From: Adenophora triphylla var. japonica
Taxonomy: Eukaryota > Streptophyta > Magnoliopsida > Asterales > Campanulaceae
Length of the DNA: 64,000 bases
Direction: 5' to 3'
NCBI GenBank assembly: GCA_022495995.1
Contig: JAFEMH010001291.1
Location: 434,001 to 498,000 of the forward strand
The notes beneath the pieces are model-generated. The model was not told the DNA's origin, did not search any database, and saw only the letters and a list, made by a program, of their open reading frames with translations. Shown one piece after another: positions 1 to 11,545 of the stretch (the first letter of the stretch is position 1; each line of letters begins with the position of its first letter). A program made the position numbers and the translations under genes.

Positions 1-342
1 GTCGTCACTGAGAAGGCCAGCGGCTTCTTCCAGGATGGGGCCAGGCATTTGGCAAGGCGGATCCTTGCGGATCCAGAGACCAAGGAGCTAATGTCTACGA
101 GGAAACTGGCCGACCTCTGCACAGAACCGTCGCATGACCAGGAGGCTCGCTCAGTCCATCCTCTCGTTCCCTTCAATGACAATGACTTGCTCATTATCAA
201 AGAAGACGATGTGAAAGATGGAAAGGACGAGTGGCCCGTCCCAACCGTAGACCCAAAGAACTTCGACGCTTATTATGCTTACTTCCTTGGAGACGGTCCT
301 GATCCAGACGAGGCTCCATCCAACACCAACGATCCCCAGTGA
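1..342 (+). CDS. C-terminal part of the antisense accessory ORF of element A
   Basis: An open frame runs from position 1 to the TGA-type stop ending at 342, about 113 residues. The true start lies outside the window. The protein is acidic near its end (several D/E runs, then GDGPDPDE). It is antisense to element A and lies between integrase and the missing 3' LTR. Tat-lineage elements are known to carry accessory ORFs in this place and orientation. No domain can be recognised in this fragment. It may be the tail of a Transposase_28- or mobile-domain-type protein like those seen elsewhere in this window, but that is inference from position only. Confidence 0.45.
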   Translation, partial: VVTEKASGFFQDGARHLARRILADPETKELMSTRKLADLCTEPSHDQEARSVHPLVPFNDNDLLIIKEDDVKDGKDEWPVPTVDPKNFDAYYAYFLGDGPDPDEAPSNTNDPQ

Positions 343-1116
343 TTTATTTTTCTGAAATGATTTGTGATGTCTCAAACAATGTTTTACCCTGATTTCGTGG
401 TTTCAAACAATGTCTCAAAACAACTTTAAGTTTTTGTAATGTAATTGACTTGTTTCCTTGTTGTTTAGAGGGGGTCGTACAATTTGTTTGATATTTTAGT
501 TATTCAATGCCTTAGTTCTTTGTTTGTTAATCTGTATGTTAACGTATATAGCATGTGATAACTTATTAAACGGGTAAGTTTGAGGACAAGTGTGAATGGT
601 CGTCGTAAGTGATGACCAGAACCTGGGTCGTCCTAATATGGCCGACCTTTGTTTATACTTGTGTTTTCTCAACTTCTCAATGGCTCGTAGGAATAGTACG
701 AAGGTCCGTAGGTATTTGCTCGTAGGCAAGATTCTAAGGACGAGTCGTCTTATTCCGTTATAGCAATCGACGAGGTCTAGCTTCGTCTAGCCTTTATACT
801 TGGTTAAAGTGAATGTGAGTGTCGAAGTCTTGGCTTCGACTGATTTTTATACTTGATCAAAGTGATTGTAGGGGTCGAAGTTGTGGCTTCAACCGATCTA
901 AGTTTCTTGAAAACTTGTAGAGAATGCTCAAAGCGACGAGTTTCATTGATAACTTTTGTCGACAACGACCTTACATTGAATTTTTCTTCTACTCGCTTTT
1001 TAAACTAACGGGATTTATAGTCCATCCCTTACAAAAAACTTCAAAAAATTCTTTCGACAGTTAGATAAAGAACCACAAGAGGGGTGCCCTGAGGGCGCTG
1101 AGAGGTTACGACGATC
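343..1116. other. Non-coding 3' region of element A
   Basis: Between the antisense ORF and the end of integrase. No ORF of note. Short repeated phrases such as 'gtcgaagt.ttggcttc.ac' appear twice at about 820-890, each before a 'ttatacttg.t.aaagtga' stretch, so part of it is a diverged local duplication. Nothing resembling an LTR end was found. Confidence 0.5.
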
Positions 1117-4100
1117 TCAAAAATAATACTTCATTAGATGATTGGCGTGCCACGGATGCTTGAGCTGTTCACCACTTGGCTTGGCAAGGCGATCGGTTCC
1201 TTCTCTAACCACACTGGTGACGATGTAAGGTCCTTCCCAGTTGGGGGAGAATTTGTTTTGACGGGCCTTGAGTCCCGTTGCTTCAATTTTTCTGAGAACG
1301 TGATCACCGACCTTGAAAAACCTTTTCTTCACTTTCTTATCGTGGTATGCCTTGGTTCTTTTCTTGTAATTCTCCATCCTCAATTGGGCGTCCAATCGTC
1401 GCTCGTCCACAAGGTCGAGGTCGACCTGTCTGTTGTGGATGTTCTTTTCAACGTCGCAGAGAGCCACTCGATCAGTTGGAAGCTGAAGCTTGGCGGGAGC
1501 CATGGCCTCAGAGCCATACGCCGATGCAAATGGGGTTTCCCCCGTGGGCCCCCGGGTGGTTGTGAGGACTGCCCAGAGAGCTGAAGGGAGTTCGTCCAAC
1601 CATCTCGTATCCCGTCCTTCAAGATTTTTACATAGAGCTGACAAGACGAGCTTGTTTGCTGCTTCAGCTTGTCCGTTGCCTTGGGGATAGGCAACAGACT
1701 ACTTGGAATGCTTGACGCCCATTCTGTTTAGCTCTTGTTCAAACTTCCTTGAAAATTGTAGGCCATTGTCGGAAACAATTACCCTTGGAATCCCAAAGCG
1801 ACACCATATTGAATCATGAATAAAGCTTAGGGCATTGTTTTTTGTAATTTTGTTTAGGGTTTTGGCCTCCACCCACTTGGAAAAATAATCAACTGCCACA
1901 ATCACATACGTCACTCTCCCCTTGGCCTGTGGAAATGGCCCAATCAAAACAACACCCCACATGTCAAATGGCCAAGCTGCCATGACTGGGGTCTGCTCGG
2001 TCGTCGGGAGTTTGGGGAGGTCGGCGAACCGTTGGCACGTATCACATTTCCTCAGAAATTGCTTGGCATCTTCTCGGAGATGGGGCCAGTAGTATCCCAT
2101 GGTGATTAACTTGTCAGCTAATGTACGGGCCCCAGGATGGCCCCCGCATTCTCCTTGATGCACTTCAAAAAGCAGCTTCACTACTTTATCAGGGTGGACG
2201 CACTTCAATAGTGGCCGGGTGATGGATCGTCTATAGAGTTCGCCCTCTACGACCGTGAATCGGGCGGCCTTCCTCTTGACTTGCCGTGCCAATACTTCAT
2301 CAACTGGTAACTCGTCTTTTTCAATAAAAGCTTTTAGGTCGTCGACCCAACACCTTAGGTCGTCTCCTATGCAAAAAATCTTCACTCGATCATAAGCTGG
2401 TTGCTCTAAGTAGGCCAGGTGGTGGCCATGTTCCTCCTCCGGCAGTTGATCGGTGGCTAATTTGGAGAGTAGGTCGGCGTGTTCATTGTCTTCACGGGCA
2501 ATTCTCTGGATGGCCCAAAATTCTAGCCCCTGAATTAACTCGCCGACCAAGGAATGATACTTCTGTAGGGTGGAGTCAACGACTTGATAGTCTCCACGCA
2601 CTTGGTTCACAATCAACTGAGAATCACAAAACGCTGCGATCTTAGTGGCCCCAAAACACTTGGCGTATTCAATTGCCGCCACTAGAGCTTCATACTCTGC
2701 CTTGTTGTTCGACGCTTGAAATTTGAACCTCAACACTTCTTCAAAGACCGTGCCACTTTCTGGCTCGACGAGCACGATTCCCGCCCCACTGAGATCTCTT
2801 GTTGCCGATCCGTCTGAAAAAATCTTCCAACAGCCTACGGGCAAGATCAATTCTTCTGGTTTGTCGTCGACCTCCTTGCCTTTGCTGCTTTTCTGAGGCG
2901 GCCTTTGGTCGTCGTCAATACTGAATGATGTTTCAACCAGGAAATCTGCCAATGCCTGTGCTTGTAGGGTTTTCCTTGCTCTGTACTGAATGTCAAACTC
3001 AGTTAATTCAATGCTCCAATTAAGAAGACGGCCGAAACTTTCAGGACGATGCAAAATCTTCCATAGTGGGGCGTTTGTGTAAACAATAATGGGGTGAGCA
3101 GAGAAGTAAGCTCGTAGCTTTCGTGCTGTGATGACGAGAGCATAAGCTATCTTCTCAGCGTTGAAGTAGCGGGTTTCTACGTCGGACAAAGCTTTGCTTA
3201 CATAATATACGGGCCTCTGTATCCCATCCTCCTCTCTTACCATTACGGCGGCGACGGCCTTGTCACTCGCCGAGAGGTATACAAATAAATCTTCCCCTGC
3301 AACGGGGCTGCTGAGGAGTGGTGGGGAGCCCAGATATTCCTTAAGCTGCTTGAACGACTCGGAACATTCTTCTGTCCATTCAAAATCCTTGGCACCTCGG
3401 AGAGCTTTGAAAAATGGGAGTGATCTCTCGGCGGATTTGGAAATGAAACGGCCCAAGGCTGCCACTCGTCCATTCAATCGTTGGACTTCCTTGATGCTCT
3501 TTGGTTCTGCCATATCAATCAGAGCCTTGATTTTTTTGGGGTTGGCTTCAATTTCCCGCTGTGAAAGCATAAATCCCAAAAAATTTCCTGCGGCCACTCC
3601 AAACACGCACTTGGCCGGGTTAAGAACCATATCATTCGCTCGAAGGTTGGTGAAGGTATGCTGGAGATCGTCGACATGCTTTCTATTTTTGGACTTGACA
3701 ACCATGTCGTCGATATATGCCTCCAAGTTGTCACCGAGCTGTCCTTTAAACACTTTGTTGATCATTCTCTGGTATGTGGCCCCGACATTTTTGAGCCCAA
3801 AGGGCATCTTTGTGTAGCAATAAGTTCCCCCTGCGGCCTGAAAGGCCGTCTTCGGAATGTCTTCTTCGGCCATTTTAATTTGGTGATAGCCAGAGTACGC
3901 GTCAAGAAAGCTCAAAGTCGTATGACCGGCCACGGAGTCGACGAGCTTGTCGATTCTGGGCAAGGGATAACTATCTTTGGGGCATGCCAAATTCAGGTCG
4001 GTGAAATCAACGCACAGCCTCCACTTCCCATTAGGTTTTTTGACCAGCACCACATTAGCTAACCACGTTGTGAACCCGGCATCCACAATAATTCCATCAC

Positions 4101-5781
4101 TCAATAGCTTCTCAATCTCTTGCTTTATGGCGACCTCCTTCTCTGTCGAAAAAATTCTGCACCTTTGTTCCTTGAACTTCATTGTGGGATTTACTCCCAG
4201 CCTATGGACGGCTACCTCTTCTTTGATACCCTTCATATCCTCAACTCTCCAGGCAAAAACGTCGAGGTTTTGTTTGAGTAGGGAGATTATCTCTTCCCTC
4301 TCCTCAGTAGATAACTGAGATCCCAATTTGATTTTTTGCTCTGGATAGTTTGGGTTAATGACCAACTCCGTTAGCTCGTCGGCCGGCTTCATCTCAGGAG
4401 CGTCGTCTCTAAAGTCCATGGATTCAATAACAATTTCTTTAATTTTCTTTCTTGCCTCAGGGGTGAGGTCTGGAACCTCGTCTTCAATAAGCTTGTCTAG
4501 CTCGGCCCCCGATTCATGGGCGACCAAAAGTTGCGGTTCTGCAGCTTGGTCGTCTATGAATGTTTCGACAAAGGCCTCTGGGTCGTATACACACTTGATG
4601 GTGGAGAGGTTGGCATATGAGGTCGTCGTTTGTTTGACTGACTTAGAGAGCTTTACAATGTGATCTGGGTTGTCTATTTCAACAGTCCGCTTAGCCTTTA
4701 GCACGTGTTCCAAGAATTCTGGGGTCGTCCCCAACACACATCCAACTCCTGAGCGTGTAGGAAATTTGACTCGTTGATGAGGGACTGAGGCGAAGATCCC
4801 TAAGGCGGCTTGGCCAGGTTGGCCGAGAATGGTGTGGTAGTCACTGACGACATCAATCACGATAAAAGTCACTGTTTGAATGGTTCTCAACGGGTGATCT
4901 CCAATATCGACTGGAAGGTCAATCTGGCCCTTTGCATCTACCCTGTGGTTGGTGAATTCCTCTAGACGACCTAAGTAGGGACTTAGGCGGCTATCGGGTA
5001 GACCCATCCGCTGGTAGACATTATAAAACAGGATATCCTTAGCCGCACCAGTATCAATCAAAATACGTCTCGACTCACAGTTGTCGATGAAACCAGGTAC
5101 GACCAGGGTCTGTTGGCGAGTCAATGGATTGGTTGATAGCTCGTAGGGGAAGAAGCTGATCACATCTTTTGGGATTTCAGACTTTTGGGAAACATGGGGT
5201 GCTTTTTTCAGGTGGTAAATTGCGCTTTTGATTTGGTTTTTACTGGTTTCCTCAGAGATTACTAGGACCATCCTTGGTTGTCTCTCCGGAGGGTCGTTGT
5301 TGGCAGCTCTTGTGTTGGCTGCTTGACGATCCTTCCTCACGTACTGCTCAAGACGACCATCATCAATCCACCTTTGTATAATTTTCTTCAAACTGAAGCA
5401 TTCTTCAGTGTCATGTCCCTTATCCCGATGGTACTCACAGTATTTATTCATATTTCTCTTCCCCTTTCCGTTGGGGTTCATCTTTGGCGCCGGGCCAAAA
5501 TCAACATTGCTCAGGATTTCAGCTCGCGACACCATCAGGGGAGTGTACGATTCTGGGACCTTTTCGGCTTTCACTTGCTTGCCTTTCCCTTTGTCTCCAG
5601 CCTTATCCTTTTTTGACTTCGCCGTCTCACCCTCGTCGACGGCCTTTCCTTCTCTTTCAACTTTCTTTCCTCGGCCTCGGCTACCGCGTACGCCTTGGCA
5701 TAGAGATCTTTTCGAGATTTGGTTGGGTGGACTTGTAACTCGTAGTCTAGGGTGGAGGAAATAATGCCGTGCCTGAAACAA
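1117..5781 (-). pseudogene. pol of element A: protease, RT, RNase H, second RNase H, integrase; one in-frame stop
   Basis: The frame from 5781 to 1699 gives 1360 residues. The start is a frame opening, not a real start. In order: end of gag with a zinc-knuckle-like CEYHRDKGHDTEEC at about 114-127; protease with IDTGAAKD near 242; reverse transcriptase with FLDAYSGYHQ near 625 and YIDDM near 689; RNase H at about 830-965; archaeal-type RNase H starting WKIFSDGSA near 1003; integrase from about 1215 with an HHCC zinc part and the first two acidic residues of the DDE core. A TAG stop at 1699-1701 interrupts integrase just before its catalytic glutamate. The same frame then reads on to 1117, including the 175-residue integrase C-terminal part. 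Tat lineage by the double RNase H. Non-functional as it stands unless the amber codon is read through. Confidence 0.88.
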
Positions 5782-7164
5782 TTGATAATTTCCCTATCTG
5801 TTAGGTTTTCATCAATCTGGTCTACTAGCTTCTTAAATCTTTTGAAGTAGCTCATAGAGCTTTCATTGGCCCCCTGCGAAATGTTGCTGAGGTCGTTGAC
5901 AGTCTTACGACGATCTCCCGCCGTTGCAAATCTTCCCAAAAACTTTTTCCTCATTTGTTTCCACGACTCAATGCTCCCCTTAGGAAGGCCTCTAAACCAT
6001 CTTAAAGCAGCGTCAGTTAGCGTGCTTGTAAGGGCCTTACACATAACATCGTCGTGTCCTGATGCTCTAGCCACCACATACATCTGAGCTTCAAGATGTT
6101 GCATGTGATCTATGGCGCTTGTAGAGCTGTCATATTGTTTCAAATCGGGAAGTTTAAAACCTGGTTCGGGAGGTCCCGTCTCTAGCATCCATAGTGCCAA
6201 GGGATTCATGGTACCACCATCATCTTCGGAATCGTCACTATCCACCTTGTTTCTTTTGGTCGTCAACTCCTCCACCTGACGCTTGAGTCTTAAGAATTCT
6301 CTCATATCGACTTCTCCAGCTGGGCCGGCTGGGGGGGATCCTATCTCGACGTGGCCCCCGGGTAACGGTGTTAGACCGTTGCCTCTCGGTGGGAGCGGGT
6401 CGTCGGGAGATGGATCTCTCTCTGTAGCTTGGTGGTGGAGATGGCCTGTAAGATCTGGATACCTCTCGTTCATGACGAGGGGGAGTACGGGTTCTTTCCC
6501 TATAGCTTGGGGCTCGTTCATTTCTCAATGAAGGAGTCAGTAGACGACCCCGAACAACCTGGTTCTGATTCACTTCAGGATTTTCAGCTGCCAATACTCT
6601 ACGAGGCTCTATCTCCTCATCTCGACGTTGTTGAGATGGTGCTCCTTCACTACGACGCTGATTGATGTGGTCTCTAAGATCAATCTGGGGCACTACCCGT
6701 TACTCTCCTGTGGCGACGTCCTCCCAACGACCTTCCCTCCTTCGATTCCTTCTCCTCCCCGACGAGACGGTATGATGGGACGCCTGTGGGGCTTGGGGCG
6801 CGGCCATTTGGATGAGTTCGTTCTGGATTTGCAGGAATTCTTGAAGTGCATTTGCTCTCTCGACGAGGAAAGCGATTCTGTTGAGATGTGGGTTGGATGG
6901 GCCTCCCACATGCCGTACAGTAGCTACCTCTGGTTTCCTTTCCAGTGGAGGTCGTCGCTCCCTCTCCTGAGTGGGTCTCTTCTCTCTTCTTCTTGCCATT
7001 TGAAGGCCTGTGTCATCAACCACCCCTTGTGACCTGGTAACCCTTAAATTAGGGTTCCTAGGTGGAGAGGGTGGTCTAGGGTTTTCTTGCTGGCCTTGCT
7101 GAGGTGGAGGAGGTCCGCCTTCGTCCCAGGTGGATTTGCTTGCTGTGTGTCCATCTGACACCAT
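5571..7164 (-). pseudogene. gag of element A, broken by one stop and two frame changes
   Basis: An ATG at 7164 opens a proline- and arginine-rich leader that stops at TAA 6700-6702. The same frame resumes to about 6238. The conserved retrotransposon gag core lies in another frame, 5571-6521 (for example ALRWFRGLPKGSIESWKQM). After about 5650 the continuation returns to the pol frame. The disruptions are therefore one nonsense codon, a frame change near 6330-6360 and another near 5650. The zinc-knuckle-like tail is in the downstream pol frame at about 5400-5440. The role would be the structural protein of the intracellular particle. Domain identity rests on family resemblance; the exact indel sites are not fixed. 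Confidence 0.8.
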
Positions 7165-7216
7165 TTTCCAGGTATTTTCCGGCTGCGTTTCTGTGGTTGA
7201 AGATCACTGACAAACG

Positions 7217-7235
7217 ATTTCCGGCAATGGAACCA
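7217..7235 (-). other. Primer binding site of element A
   Basis: On the minus strand this reads TGGTTCCATTGCCGGAAAT, three bases inside the LTR end. It resembles the plant tRNA-Asp-type PBS (TGGCGCCGTTGCCGGGGAT) with five mismatches, so it looks decayed. Confidence 0.65.
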
Positions 7236-7238
7236 AAC

Positions 7239-8049
7239 TGATGGTGCAGGAATGTGTTTGGGCTCAGGTATTATGTCCGGCGAGATGATTGGCGACTCGG
7301 ATCACGCACACAAGAAAGCAATCAGTGGCTGGCAGGGGTCTTCGGCAAGCCTCGGCGTGAGAATCGGCGTTTGGGTGGAAAATAGTGGTAATAATATGGA
7401 GAGTGTGTGTGTACGTAAATATGCGAAATGCATTACCTTTGTCCATGATTGTGTTCCCGTATTTATAGTGGATGAGGTGGTATTAGGGTTTTCACATGAG
7501 CCGTTGGATTGGGTTCTTGCCAGTTGGATCATCTTGTTTCCCTAGGCGTACACGTGTCATGCCGTGATTGCTTCACCTAAGTAAGGACACTGTTGTGTCT
7601 GACATGGATAAGTAGTTTGGCTTATAAAGGAAAGTCAACTTGCACGCCTTTTGGCATTATTACTGCTTCCATGATTGCACGCACAGAATGTCCCAGTGTC
7701 AGGTCTGACTTTACCCCAATATAGCTAATTAATCAAGCTTATTGAGGAAGCTAAGCGAAGGGACGATCCGGAGCTGTATGTCCAGGAGGGTCGTCGCCTC
7801 ATTGGGACTCAACGAGTGGACGAACGAGTCAGATCGCTCAATGGCGACGACCGTCGTTCCACGTTGGAAAGGACTGGCTTGTGAAGGGAAGGCTCGTCGT
7901 TTGGTGGGCTTGGTCGCTCATTGGCGACGATCGACATCTAGCGTATCGACGGGCCATGTCTCCAAACTTTGCTGGGCTTTATTGATCTTGATCCATTTGT
8001 GGGCTTGGTAGCCCAAAGCTCGTAGATATGTATTGGGTCTGGCCCATCA
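7239..8049 (-). repeat. 5' LTR of element A (811 bp)
   Basis: Bounded by the inverted repeat TGATGG (7239-7244) and CCATCA (8044-8049), directly next to the PBS. A minus-strand TATA box (CTATAAATA, 7460-7468) would start transcription near 7430, giving a U3 of about 600 bp. The partner LTR is outside the window, so its age and target duplication cannot be read. Confidence 0.8.
7460..7468 (-). promoter_or_regulatory. TATA box in the LTR of element A
   Basis: Minus-strand CTATAAATA placed inside the LTR, about 225 bp before its 3' end, as expected for the U3/R boundary of a plant LTR. Confidence 0.6.
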
Positions 8050-9048
8050 CAAAATATCATGTTCAATCTTTTTTGATATAATCTTTTAAAGTCATACATC
8101 GTATTATCTAACCAATATTATATCATAGTTTTCTTTTTAAAAAATTATCTTATAGTTTTCATTTAGAAAAATCCATATATAATAGTTTTTTTTTTAAAAA
8201 AAAACTGTTTTGAAATAGTTAAGAAACCATTTATCTATTGTTTTAGCAATAAATATACAATTTATACCCCCAAAAAAAAAATCAACTTAAATTTCAATGC
8301 AAATTAATTATTCCAAATTTTGAAAATCCTTTCTTATACTTTTTATTTATCAATTTTTTTAATTTGTGAATGTTCATCTGAATAACACTCATTGAAACTT
8401 AACTATACATCACTCTTTAAGAAAATGGTTCAATAAAACACTAAAATCTCAGTTTTTTTATTTTTTTCTTTTTTGGAATTTAATGAATAAAAAATTATCA
8501 ATAATAAACTCAAAAGTTGTGTCAAAAAAATTGGCTAAATATGATTCAAGCCTATTTAAAAAAAAATCTACTACATTATAACTATTAGCTAAAAAAAAAA
8601 CACTTAGTTCGAAGAAATTAATGAAGAAAAAGAAAAAAGTTTTTATAAAAACAAAGAAGAATTTAAGAAAATATAATTTTGAAAACAAAAATTTCAACAA
8701 AAATATATCACATTAATTTAATAATATTACTGATTTCTAAAAATATTCAATAACTATTTTCATTTTAAAAACACTCTTCATTTTCATTTAAGAAAAAAAT
8801 ATATCTAAATATCAGTATTATACATAATCAATAACCATTTTAAAAAAATAAAAATCAATTAGTTACATATACATGTTTGTTCAAAAAAGATATAATTATT
8901 TGATTAAACTTTAACCAAAAAATTATACAACTTTAATTATTTTTATATTATTTTAAGAATAAAATATATTTTTTATTTTTTTTCTCAAAATACTAATTTT
9001 GTAAATTTTGTATCTAAGATAGAATTTTAAAATTTTTATTAAGTCAAA
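8050..9048. other. AT-rich intergenic stretch
   Basis: About 1 kb, strongly A+T rich with long A and T runs. The only long frame (8458-8700, minus) is F/K-rich and looks like a by-product of composition. No gene, TIR or RNA was recognised. Confidence 0.6.
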
Positions 9049-9050
9049 TA

Positions 9051-9327
9051 CTCCCTCCGTCCCAATAAGTGCTTCACCCTTTTGGGTGGGCACGCAAATT
9101 ATGGAAATGGGAGGGAAAAAAAAATGTTGTGAGTGTAATTTGAAAATAGGAGAGAAAATTAGTGGAGGGAATAGTAAATTATAATGGTGTTGTGAGTATT
9201 AAAATAATGTAGGAGAGAGAATGAGTGGAGGAAATAGTAAAGATTCTTTGCCAAAAAAGAAAAGGTGAAGTTTCTAACGGGACGCCCTTTTGGATAATTA
9301 GTGAAGCTTTTATTGGAGCGGAGGGAG
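9051..9327. mobile_element. Stowaway-type MITE upstream of oleosin
   Basis: 277 bp. It starts CTCCCTCCGTCCCAATAAGTG and ends with the inverted counterpart (attggagcggagggag), flanked by TA on both sides (9049-9050, 9328-9329). A TA target and this TIR are typical of Stowaway (Tc1/mariner) MITEs. It ends about 285 bp before the oleosin ATG. Its inner sequence (aataatgtaggagagagaatgagtgg) matches the cluster at 10860-11543. Confidence 0.85.
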
Positions 9328-9448
9328 TATATCATTTTATTAAATTAGCTCTTTCAAAAAACTTATTGAGCCAAAGTTTGCTTCCACAAATACCAAAACT
9401 TCCCACACAAAAACAAACTAAAAGAAAGGTGGCAACATACTACCCAGG

Positions 9449-9508
9449 CATGCAAGCCATGTCATAATCCACGCGTCACCACCTCACGCCACCTCCGTCA
9501 TTATAAAG
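9449..9508 (+). promoter_or_regulatory. Proximal promoter of the oleosin gene
   Basis: An RY motif CATGCA lies at 9449-9454, followed by ACGCGTC/CACGCC motifs resembling ABRE or coupling elements, and a TATA box TTATAAAG at 9501-9508, about 105 bp before the ATG. RY plus ABRE-like motifs are known marks of seed-maturation promoters (B3 factors of the ABI3/FUS3 type), so embryo expression is inferred. Confidence 0.6.
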
Positions 9509-9612
9509 CCACCGTCATCTCCACCCTACTCCTCCCACACTCTTGCTCCCTTTCTCTCTATCCGGTCAAGAAATTATTCAGTATAAAATTCCGTCACAAA
9601 AGTTTCCCAACC

Positions 9613-10167
9613 ATGGCTGACCGTGGTCATCAACAACAACAATCCCACCAGCTCCAAGTTCACCGTTACGACCAAGGCGGCATTAAATCCTCCTTCCTCC
9701 CCCACCAAGCTCCATCCAAAGGCAAAATCCTAGCTCTCATAACCTTAGTCCCCGTCGGCGCTACCCTATTGGGCCTAGCCGGACTCACTCTAATCGGCAC
9801 TTTAATCGGTCTCGCCGTTTCAACGCCACTGTTCATTCTCTTCAGCCCGGTTCTCGTTCCGGCAGCTTTGACCATCGGGCTTGCCGTTACCGGATTTCTT
9901 ACGTCCGGCACTTTTGGGCTTACCGGCCTGACTTCATTGTCGTTCTTGGTTAATAGTTTGAGGCAGGCGACCGGATCGGTGCCGGAACAGTTGGACCATG
10001 CTAAGAAACGCATGCAGGATTTGGCTATGTATACGGGACAGAAGACAAAGGAAGTGGGCCAGACTATTCAGAGTAAGGCCCATGAGATGGGGCCGGAAAG
10101 TGGTGTTACAACTGGCGGAGCGGCGGCTGCTGCTACTGGTGGTGGTCGGGAAAAGACTAAAACCTAA
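9613..10167 (+). CDS. OLE: Oleosin (oil-body structural protein)
   Basis: An intronless gene of 184 residues. Oleosins coat seed oil bodies and keep them from fusing, inserting into the lipid monolayer by a long hydrophobic hairpin. The polar N-terminus (1-36) is Q/H-rich. The hydrophobic stretch spans about 37-115 and contains the diagnostic proline knot P72-x5-S78-P79-x3-P83. The C-terminal amphipathic part ([14 protein letters not shown], then QKTKEVGQ) carries the extra segment typical of the H-type as I remember that family. It ends in a G/A-rich tail. The ATG sits in AACCATGGC, a good plant start context, about 105 bp after a TATA box. A poly(A) signal lies 144 bp after the stop. The family call is very secure; the H-type call is moderate. 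Confidence 0.97.
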   Translation: MADRGHQQQQSHQLQVHRYDQGGIKSSFLPHQAPSKGKILALITLVPVGATLLGLAGLTLIGTLIGLAVSTPLFILFSPVLVPAALTIGLAVTGFLTSGTFGLTGLTSLSFLVNSLRQATGSVPEQLDHAKKRMQDLAMYTGQKTKEVGQTIQSKAHEMGPESGVTTGGAAAAATGGGREKTKT

Positions 10168-10310
10168 GGGTGGAATGATGGGCTTGGGCTTGGGCTTGTT
10201 GTGGTGTTTGTTTTAGTGTTTGTTTTTTTTAAAGTCCGTGTTTGGTTGATGTAATTTCTTTGTTTTTGGTTCTTCTGTTGAGTTAGTGTAATAATGCATT
10301 TGGTTTGAGA

Positions 10311-10316
10311 AATAAA
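10311..10316 (+). terminator. Poly(A) signal of the oleosin gene
   Basis: AATAAA, 144 bp after the oleosin stop and following a GT-rich 3' UTR. Confidence 0.55.
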
Positions 10317-10528
10317 ATTGAACATTGATTGGAACAGTTTTGGGACAGAGGGAGAGCATATTAATAATATATTTTAAAATATACTCCCTTCTGCTTCGGA
10401 TCTGCTTCGGAGGGGTAAAGTTTTTGCTTTTTTTGCATGAAAATTAAGAATGAAAATTAAGAAAAGTGATGTAGGAAAGAGAAAAAGTGTGTAGTGAAAT
10501 AAATATTGTGAGTATGAAAAGTGATATA

Positions 10529-10818
10529 CTCCCTCCGTCCCATGTTAGTTGAGACTAACTTTTTGGGCACACCAATTAAGGAAAAGTAAGTGAGAGAAAA
10601 AGTGAAAGAAAAATGTTTGTGAGTATGAAGAATTAAATAGGAGAGAGAATGAGTGGGAGGAATAGTTAGGAGAGAGAATATTGTGAGTGTAAAAGTGAAA
10701 TAGGAGAGAGAATGAGTGGGGTAAATAGTGAAGATTCCTTTGTCATTTTGGGCAGTCTCAACTAACGTGGGACGGCCCAAAAGGGAAAGAAGTCTCAACT
10801 AACGTGGGACGGGGGGAG
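10529..10818. mobile_element. Stowaway-type MITE downstream of oleosin
   Basis: 290 bp with TIRs CTCCCTCCGTCCCATGTTAG / CTAACGTGGGACGGGGGGAG and TA on both sides (10527-10528, 10819-10820). The right TIR region is partly duplicated: 'gtctcaactaacgtgggacgg' occurs at about 10755 and again at about 10792. Confidence 0.8.
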
Positions 10819-10859
10819 TAGAAAAGAGAAGGTGGGATAGGAAATAGTTAGTGAATACT

Positions 10860-11543
10860 TTTCTCGTCCCAGTAATTTATAGATTTTTGTCAATGCACGG
10901 GAATTAAGGAGGAAGTATTATATTGAAAGTGTTGTGAGTGTGAAAATAAAATAGGAGAGAGAATGAGTGGAGAGAATAGTAAATTATAATGGTGATGTGA
11001 GTATTAAAATAATGTAGGAGAGAGAATGAGTGGAGGAAATAATAAAGATTTCTTTTCATTTTAGGAAAGTTATACTCCCTCCGTCCCTAGACTTAGAATT
11101 TTTGAAATGGCACGGGGATTAATGAAAAGGTAAATGTTGTGAGTGTAATTTAAAAATAGGAGAGAGAATGAGTGGAGGGAATAGTAAATTATAATGGTGA
11201 TGTGAGTATTAAAATAATGTAGGAGAGAGAATGAGTGGAGGAAATAATAAAGATTTCTTTTCATTTTAGGAAAGTTATACTCCCTCCGTCCCGGCCGACT
11301 TAGAATTTTTTGAAATGGCACGGGGATTAATGAAAAGGTAAATGTTGTGAATGTAATTTAAAAATAGGAGAGAGAATGAGTGGAGGGAATAGTAAATTAT
11401 AATGGTGTTGTGAGTATTAAAATAATGTAGGAGAGAGAATGAGTGGAGAGAATAGTGATTTAAGGTTTCCATTTTGGGCCGTCCTAAGTCGGGTGGGACG
11501 CCCAAAATGGCAAAAAGTCCTAAGTCGGCCGGGACGGAGGGAG
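10860..11543. repeat. Tandem cluster of three related Stowaway-type units
   Basis: Three head-to-tail units with near-identical interiors: about 10860-11074 (eroded left end), 11075-11279 and 11280-11543. Only the last has both ends (TIR CTCCCTCCGTCCCGGCCGACT; TA at 11278-11279 and 11544-11545). Units two and three begin with the MITE TIR after an identical 'ttttaggaaagttata' phrase, so a unit of about 205 bp was copied in tandem. The interior shares 'aataatgtaggagagagaatgagtgg' with the MITE at 9051. Confidence 0.75.
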
Positions 11544-11545
11544 TA

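Larger units (their letters stand above)
1..8049 (-). mobile_element. Element A: Ty3/gypsy LTR retrotransposon, Tat lineage, left end outside window
   Basis: A minus-strand LTR retrotransposon. In element order it shows a 5' LTR (7239-8049), a PBS (7217-7235), gag (7164 to about 5350), protease, reverse transcriptase, RNase H, a second RNase H and integrase (to 1117), then about 1.1 kb of 3' sequence with an ORF in the opposite direction. The second RNase H plus an antisense ORF after integrase are hallmarks of the Tat/Ogre/Retand lineage, which is family knowledge. The 3' LTR is not in the window: nothing resembling 7239-8049 occurs left of position 1117. The coding region carries at least two stops and two frame changes, so the copy is not autonomous. 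Confidence 0.9.

Noticed and set aside
1138..5764. Many plus-strand frames opposite pol of element A
   Set aside because: All are shadows of the conserved minus-strand protein-coding frame.
8458..8700. 80-residue F/K-rich minus-strand frame
   Set aside because: Low-complexity result of A+T-rich DNA; no start context or domain.
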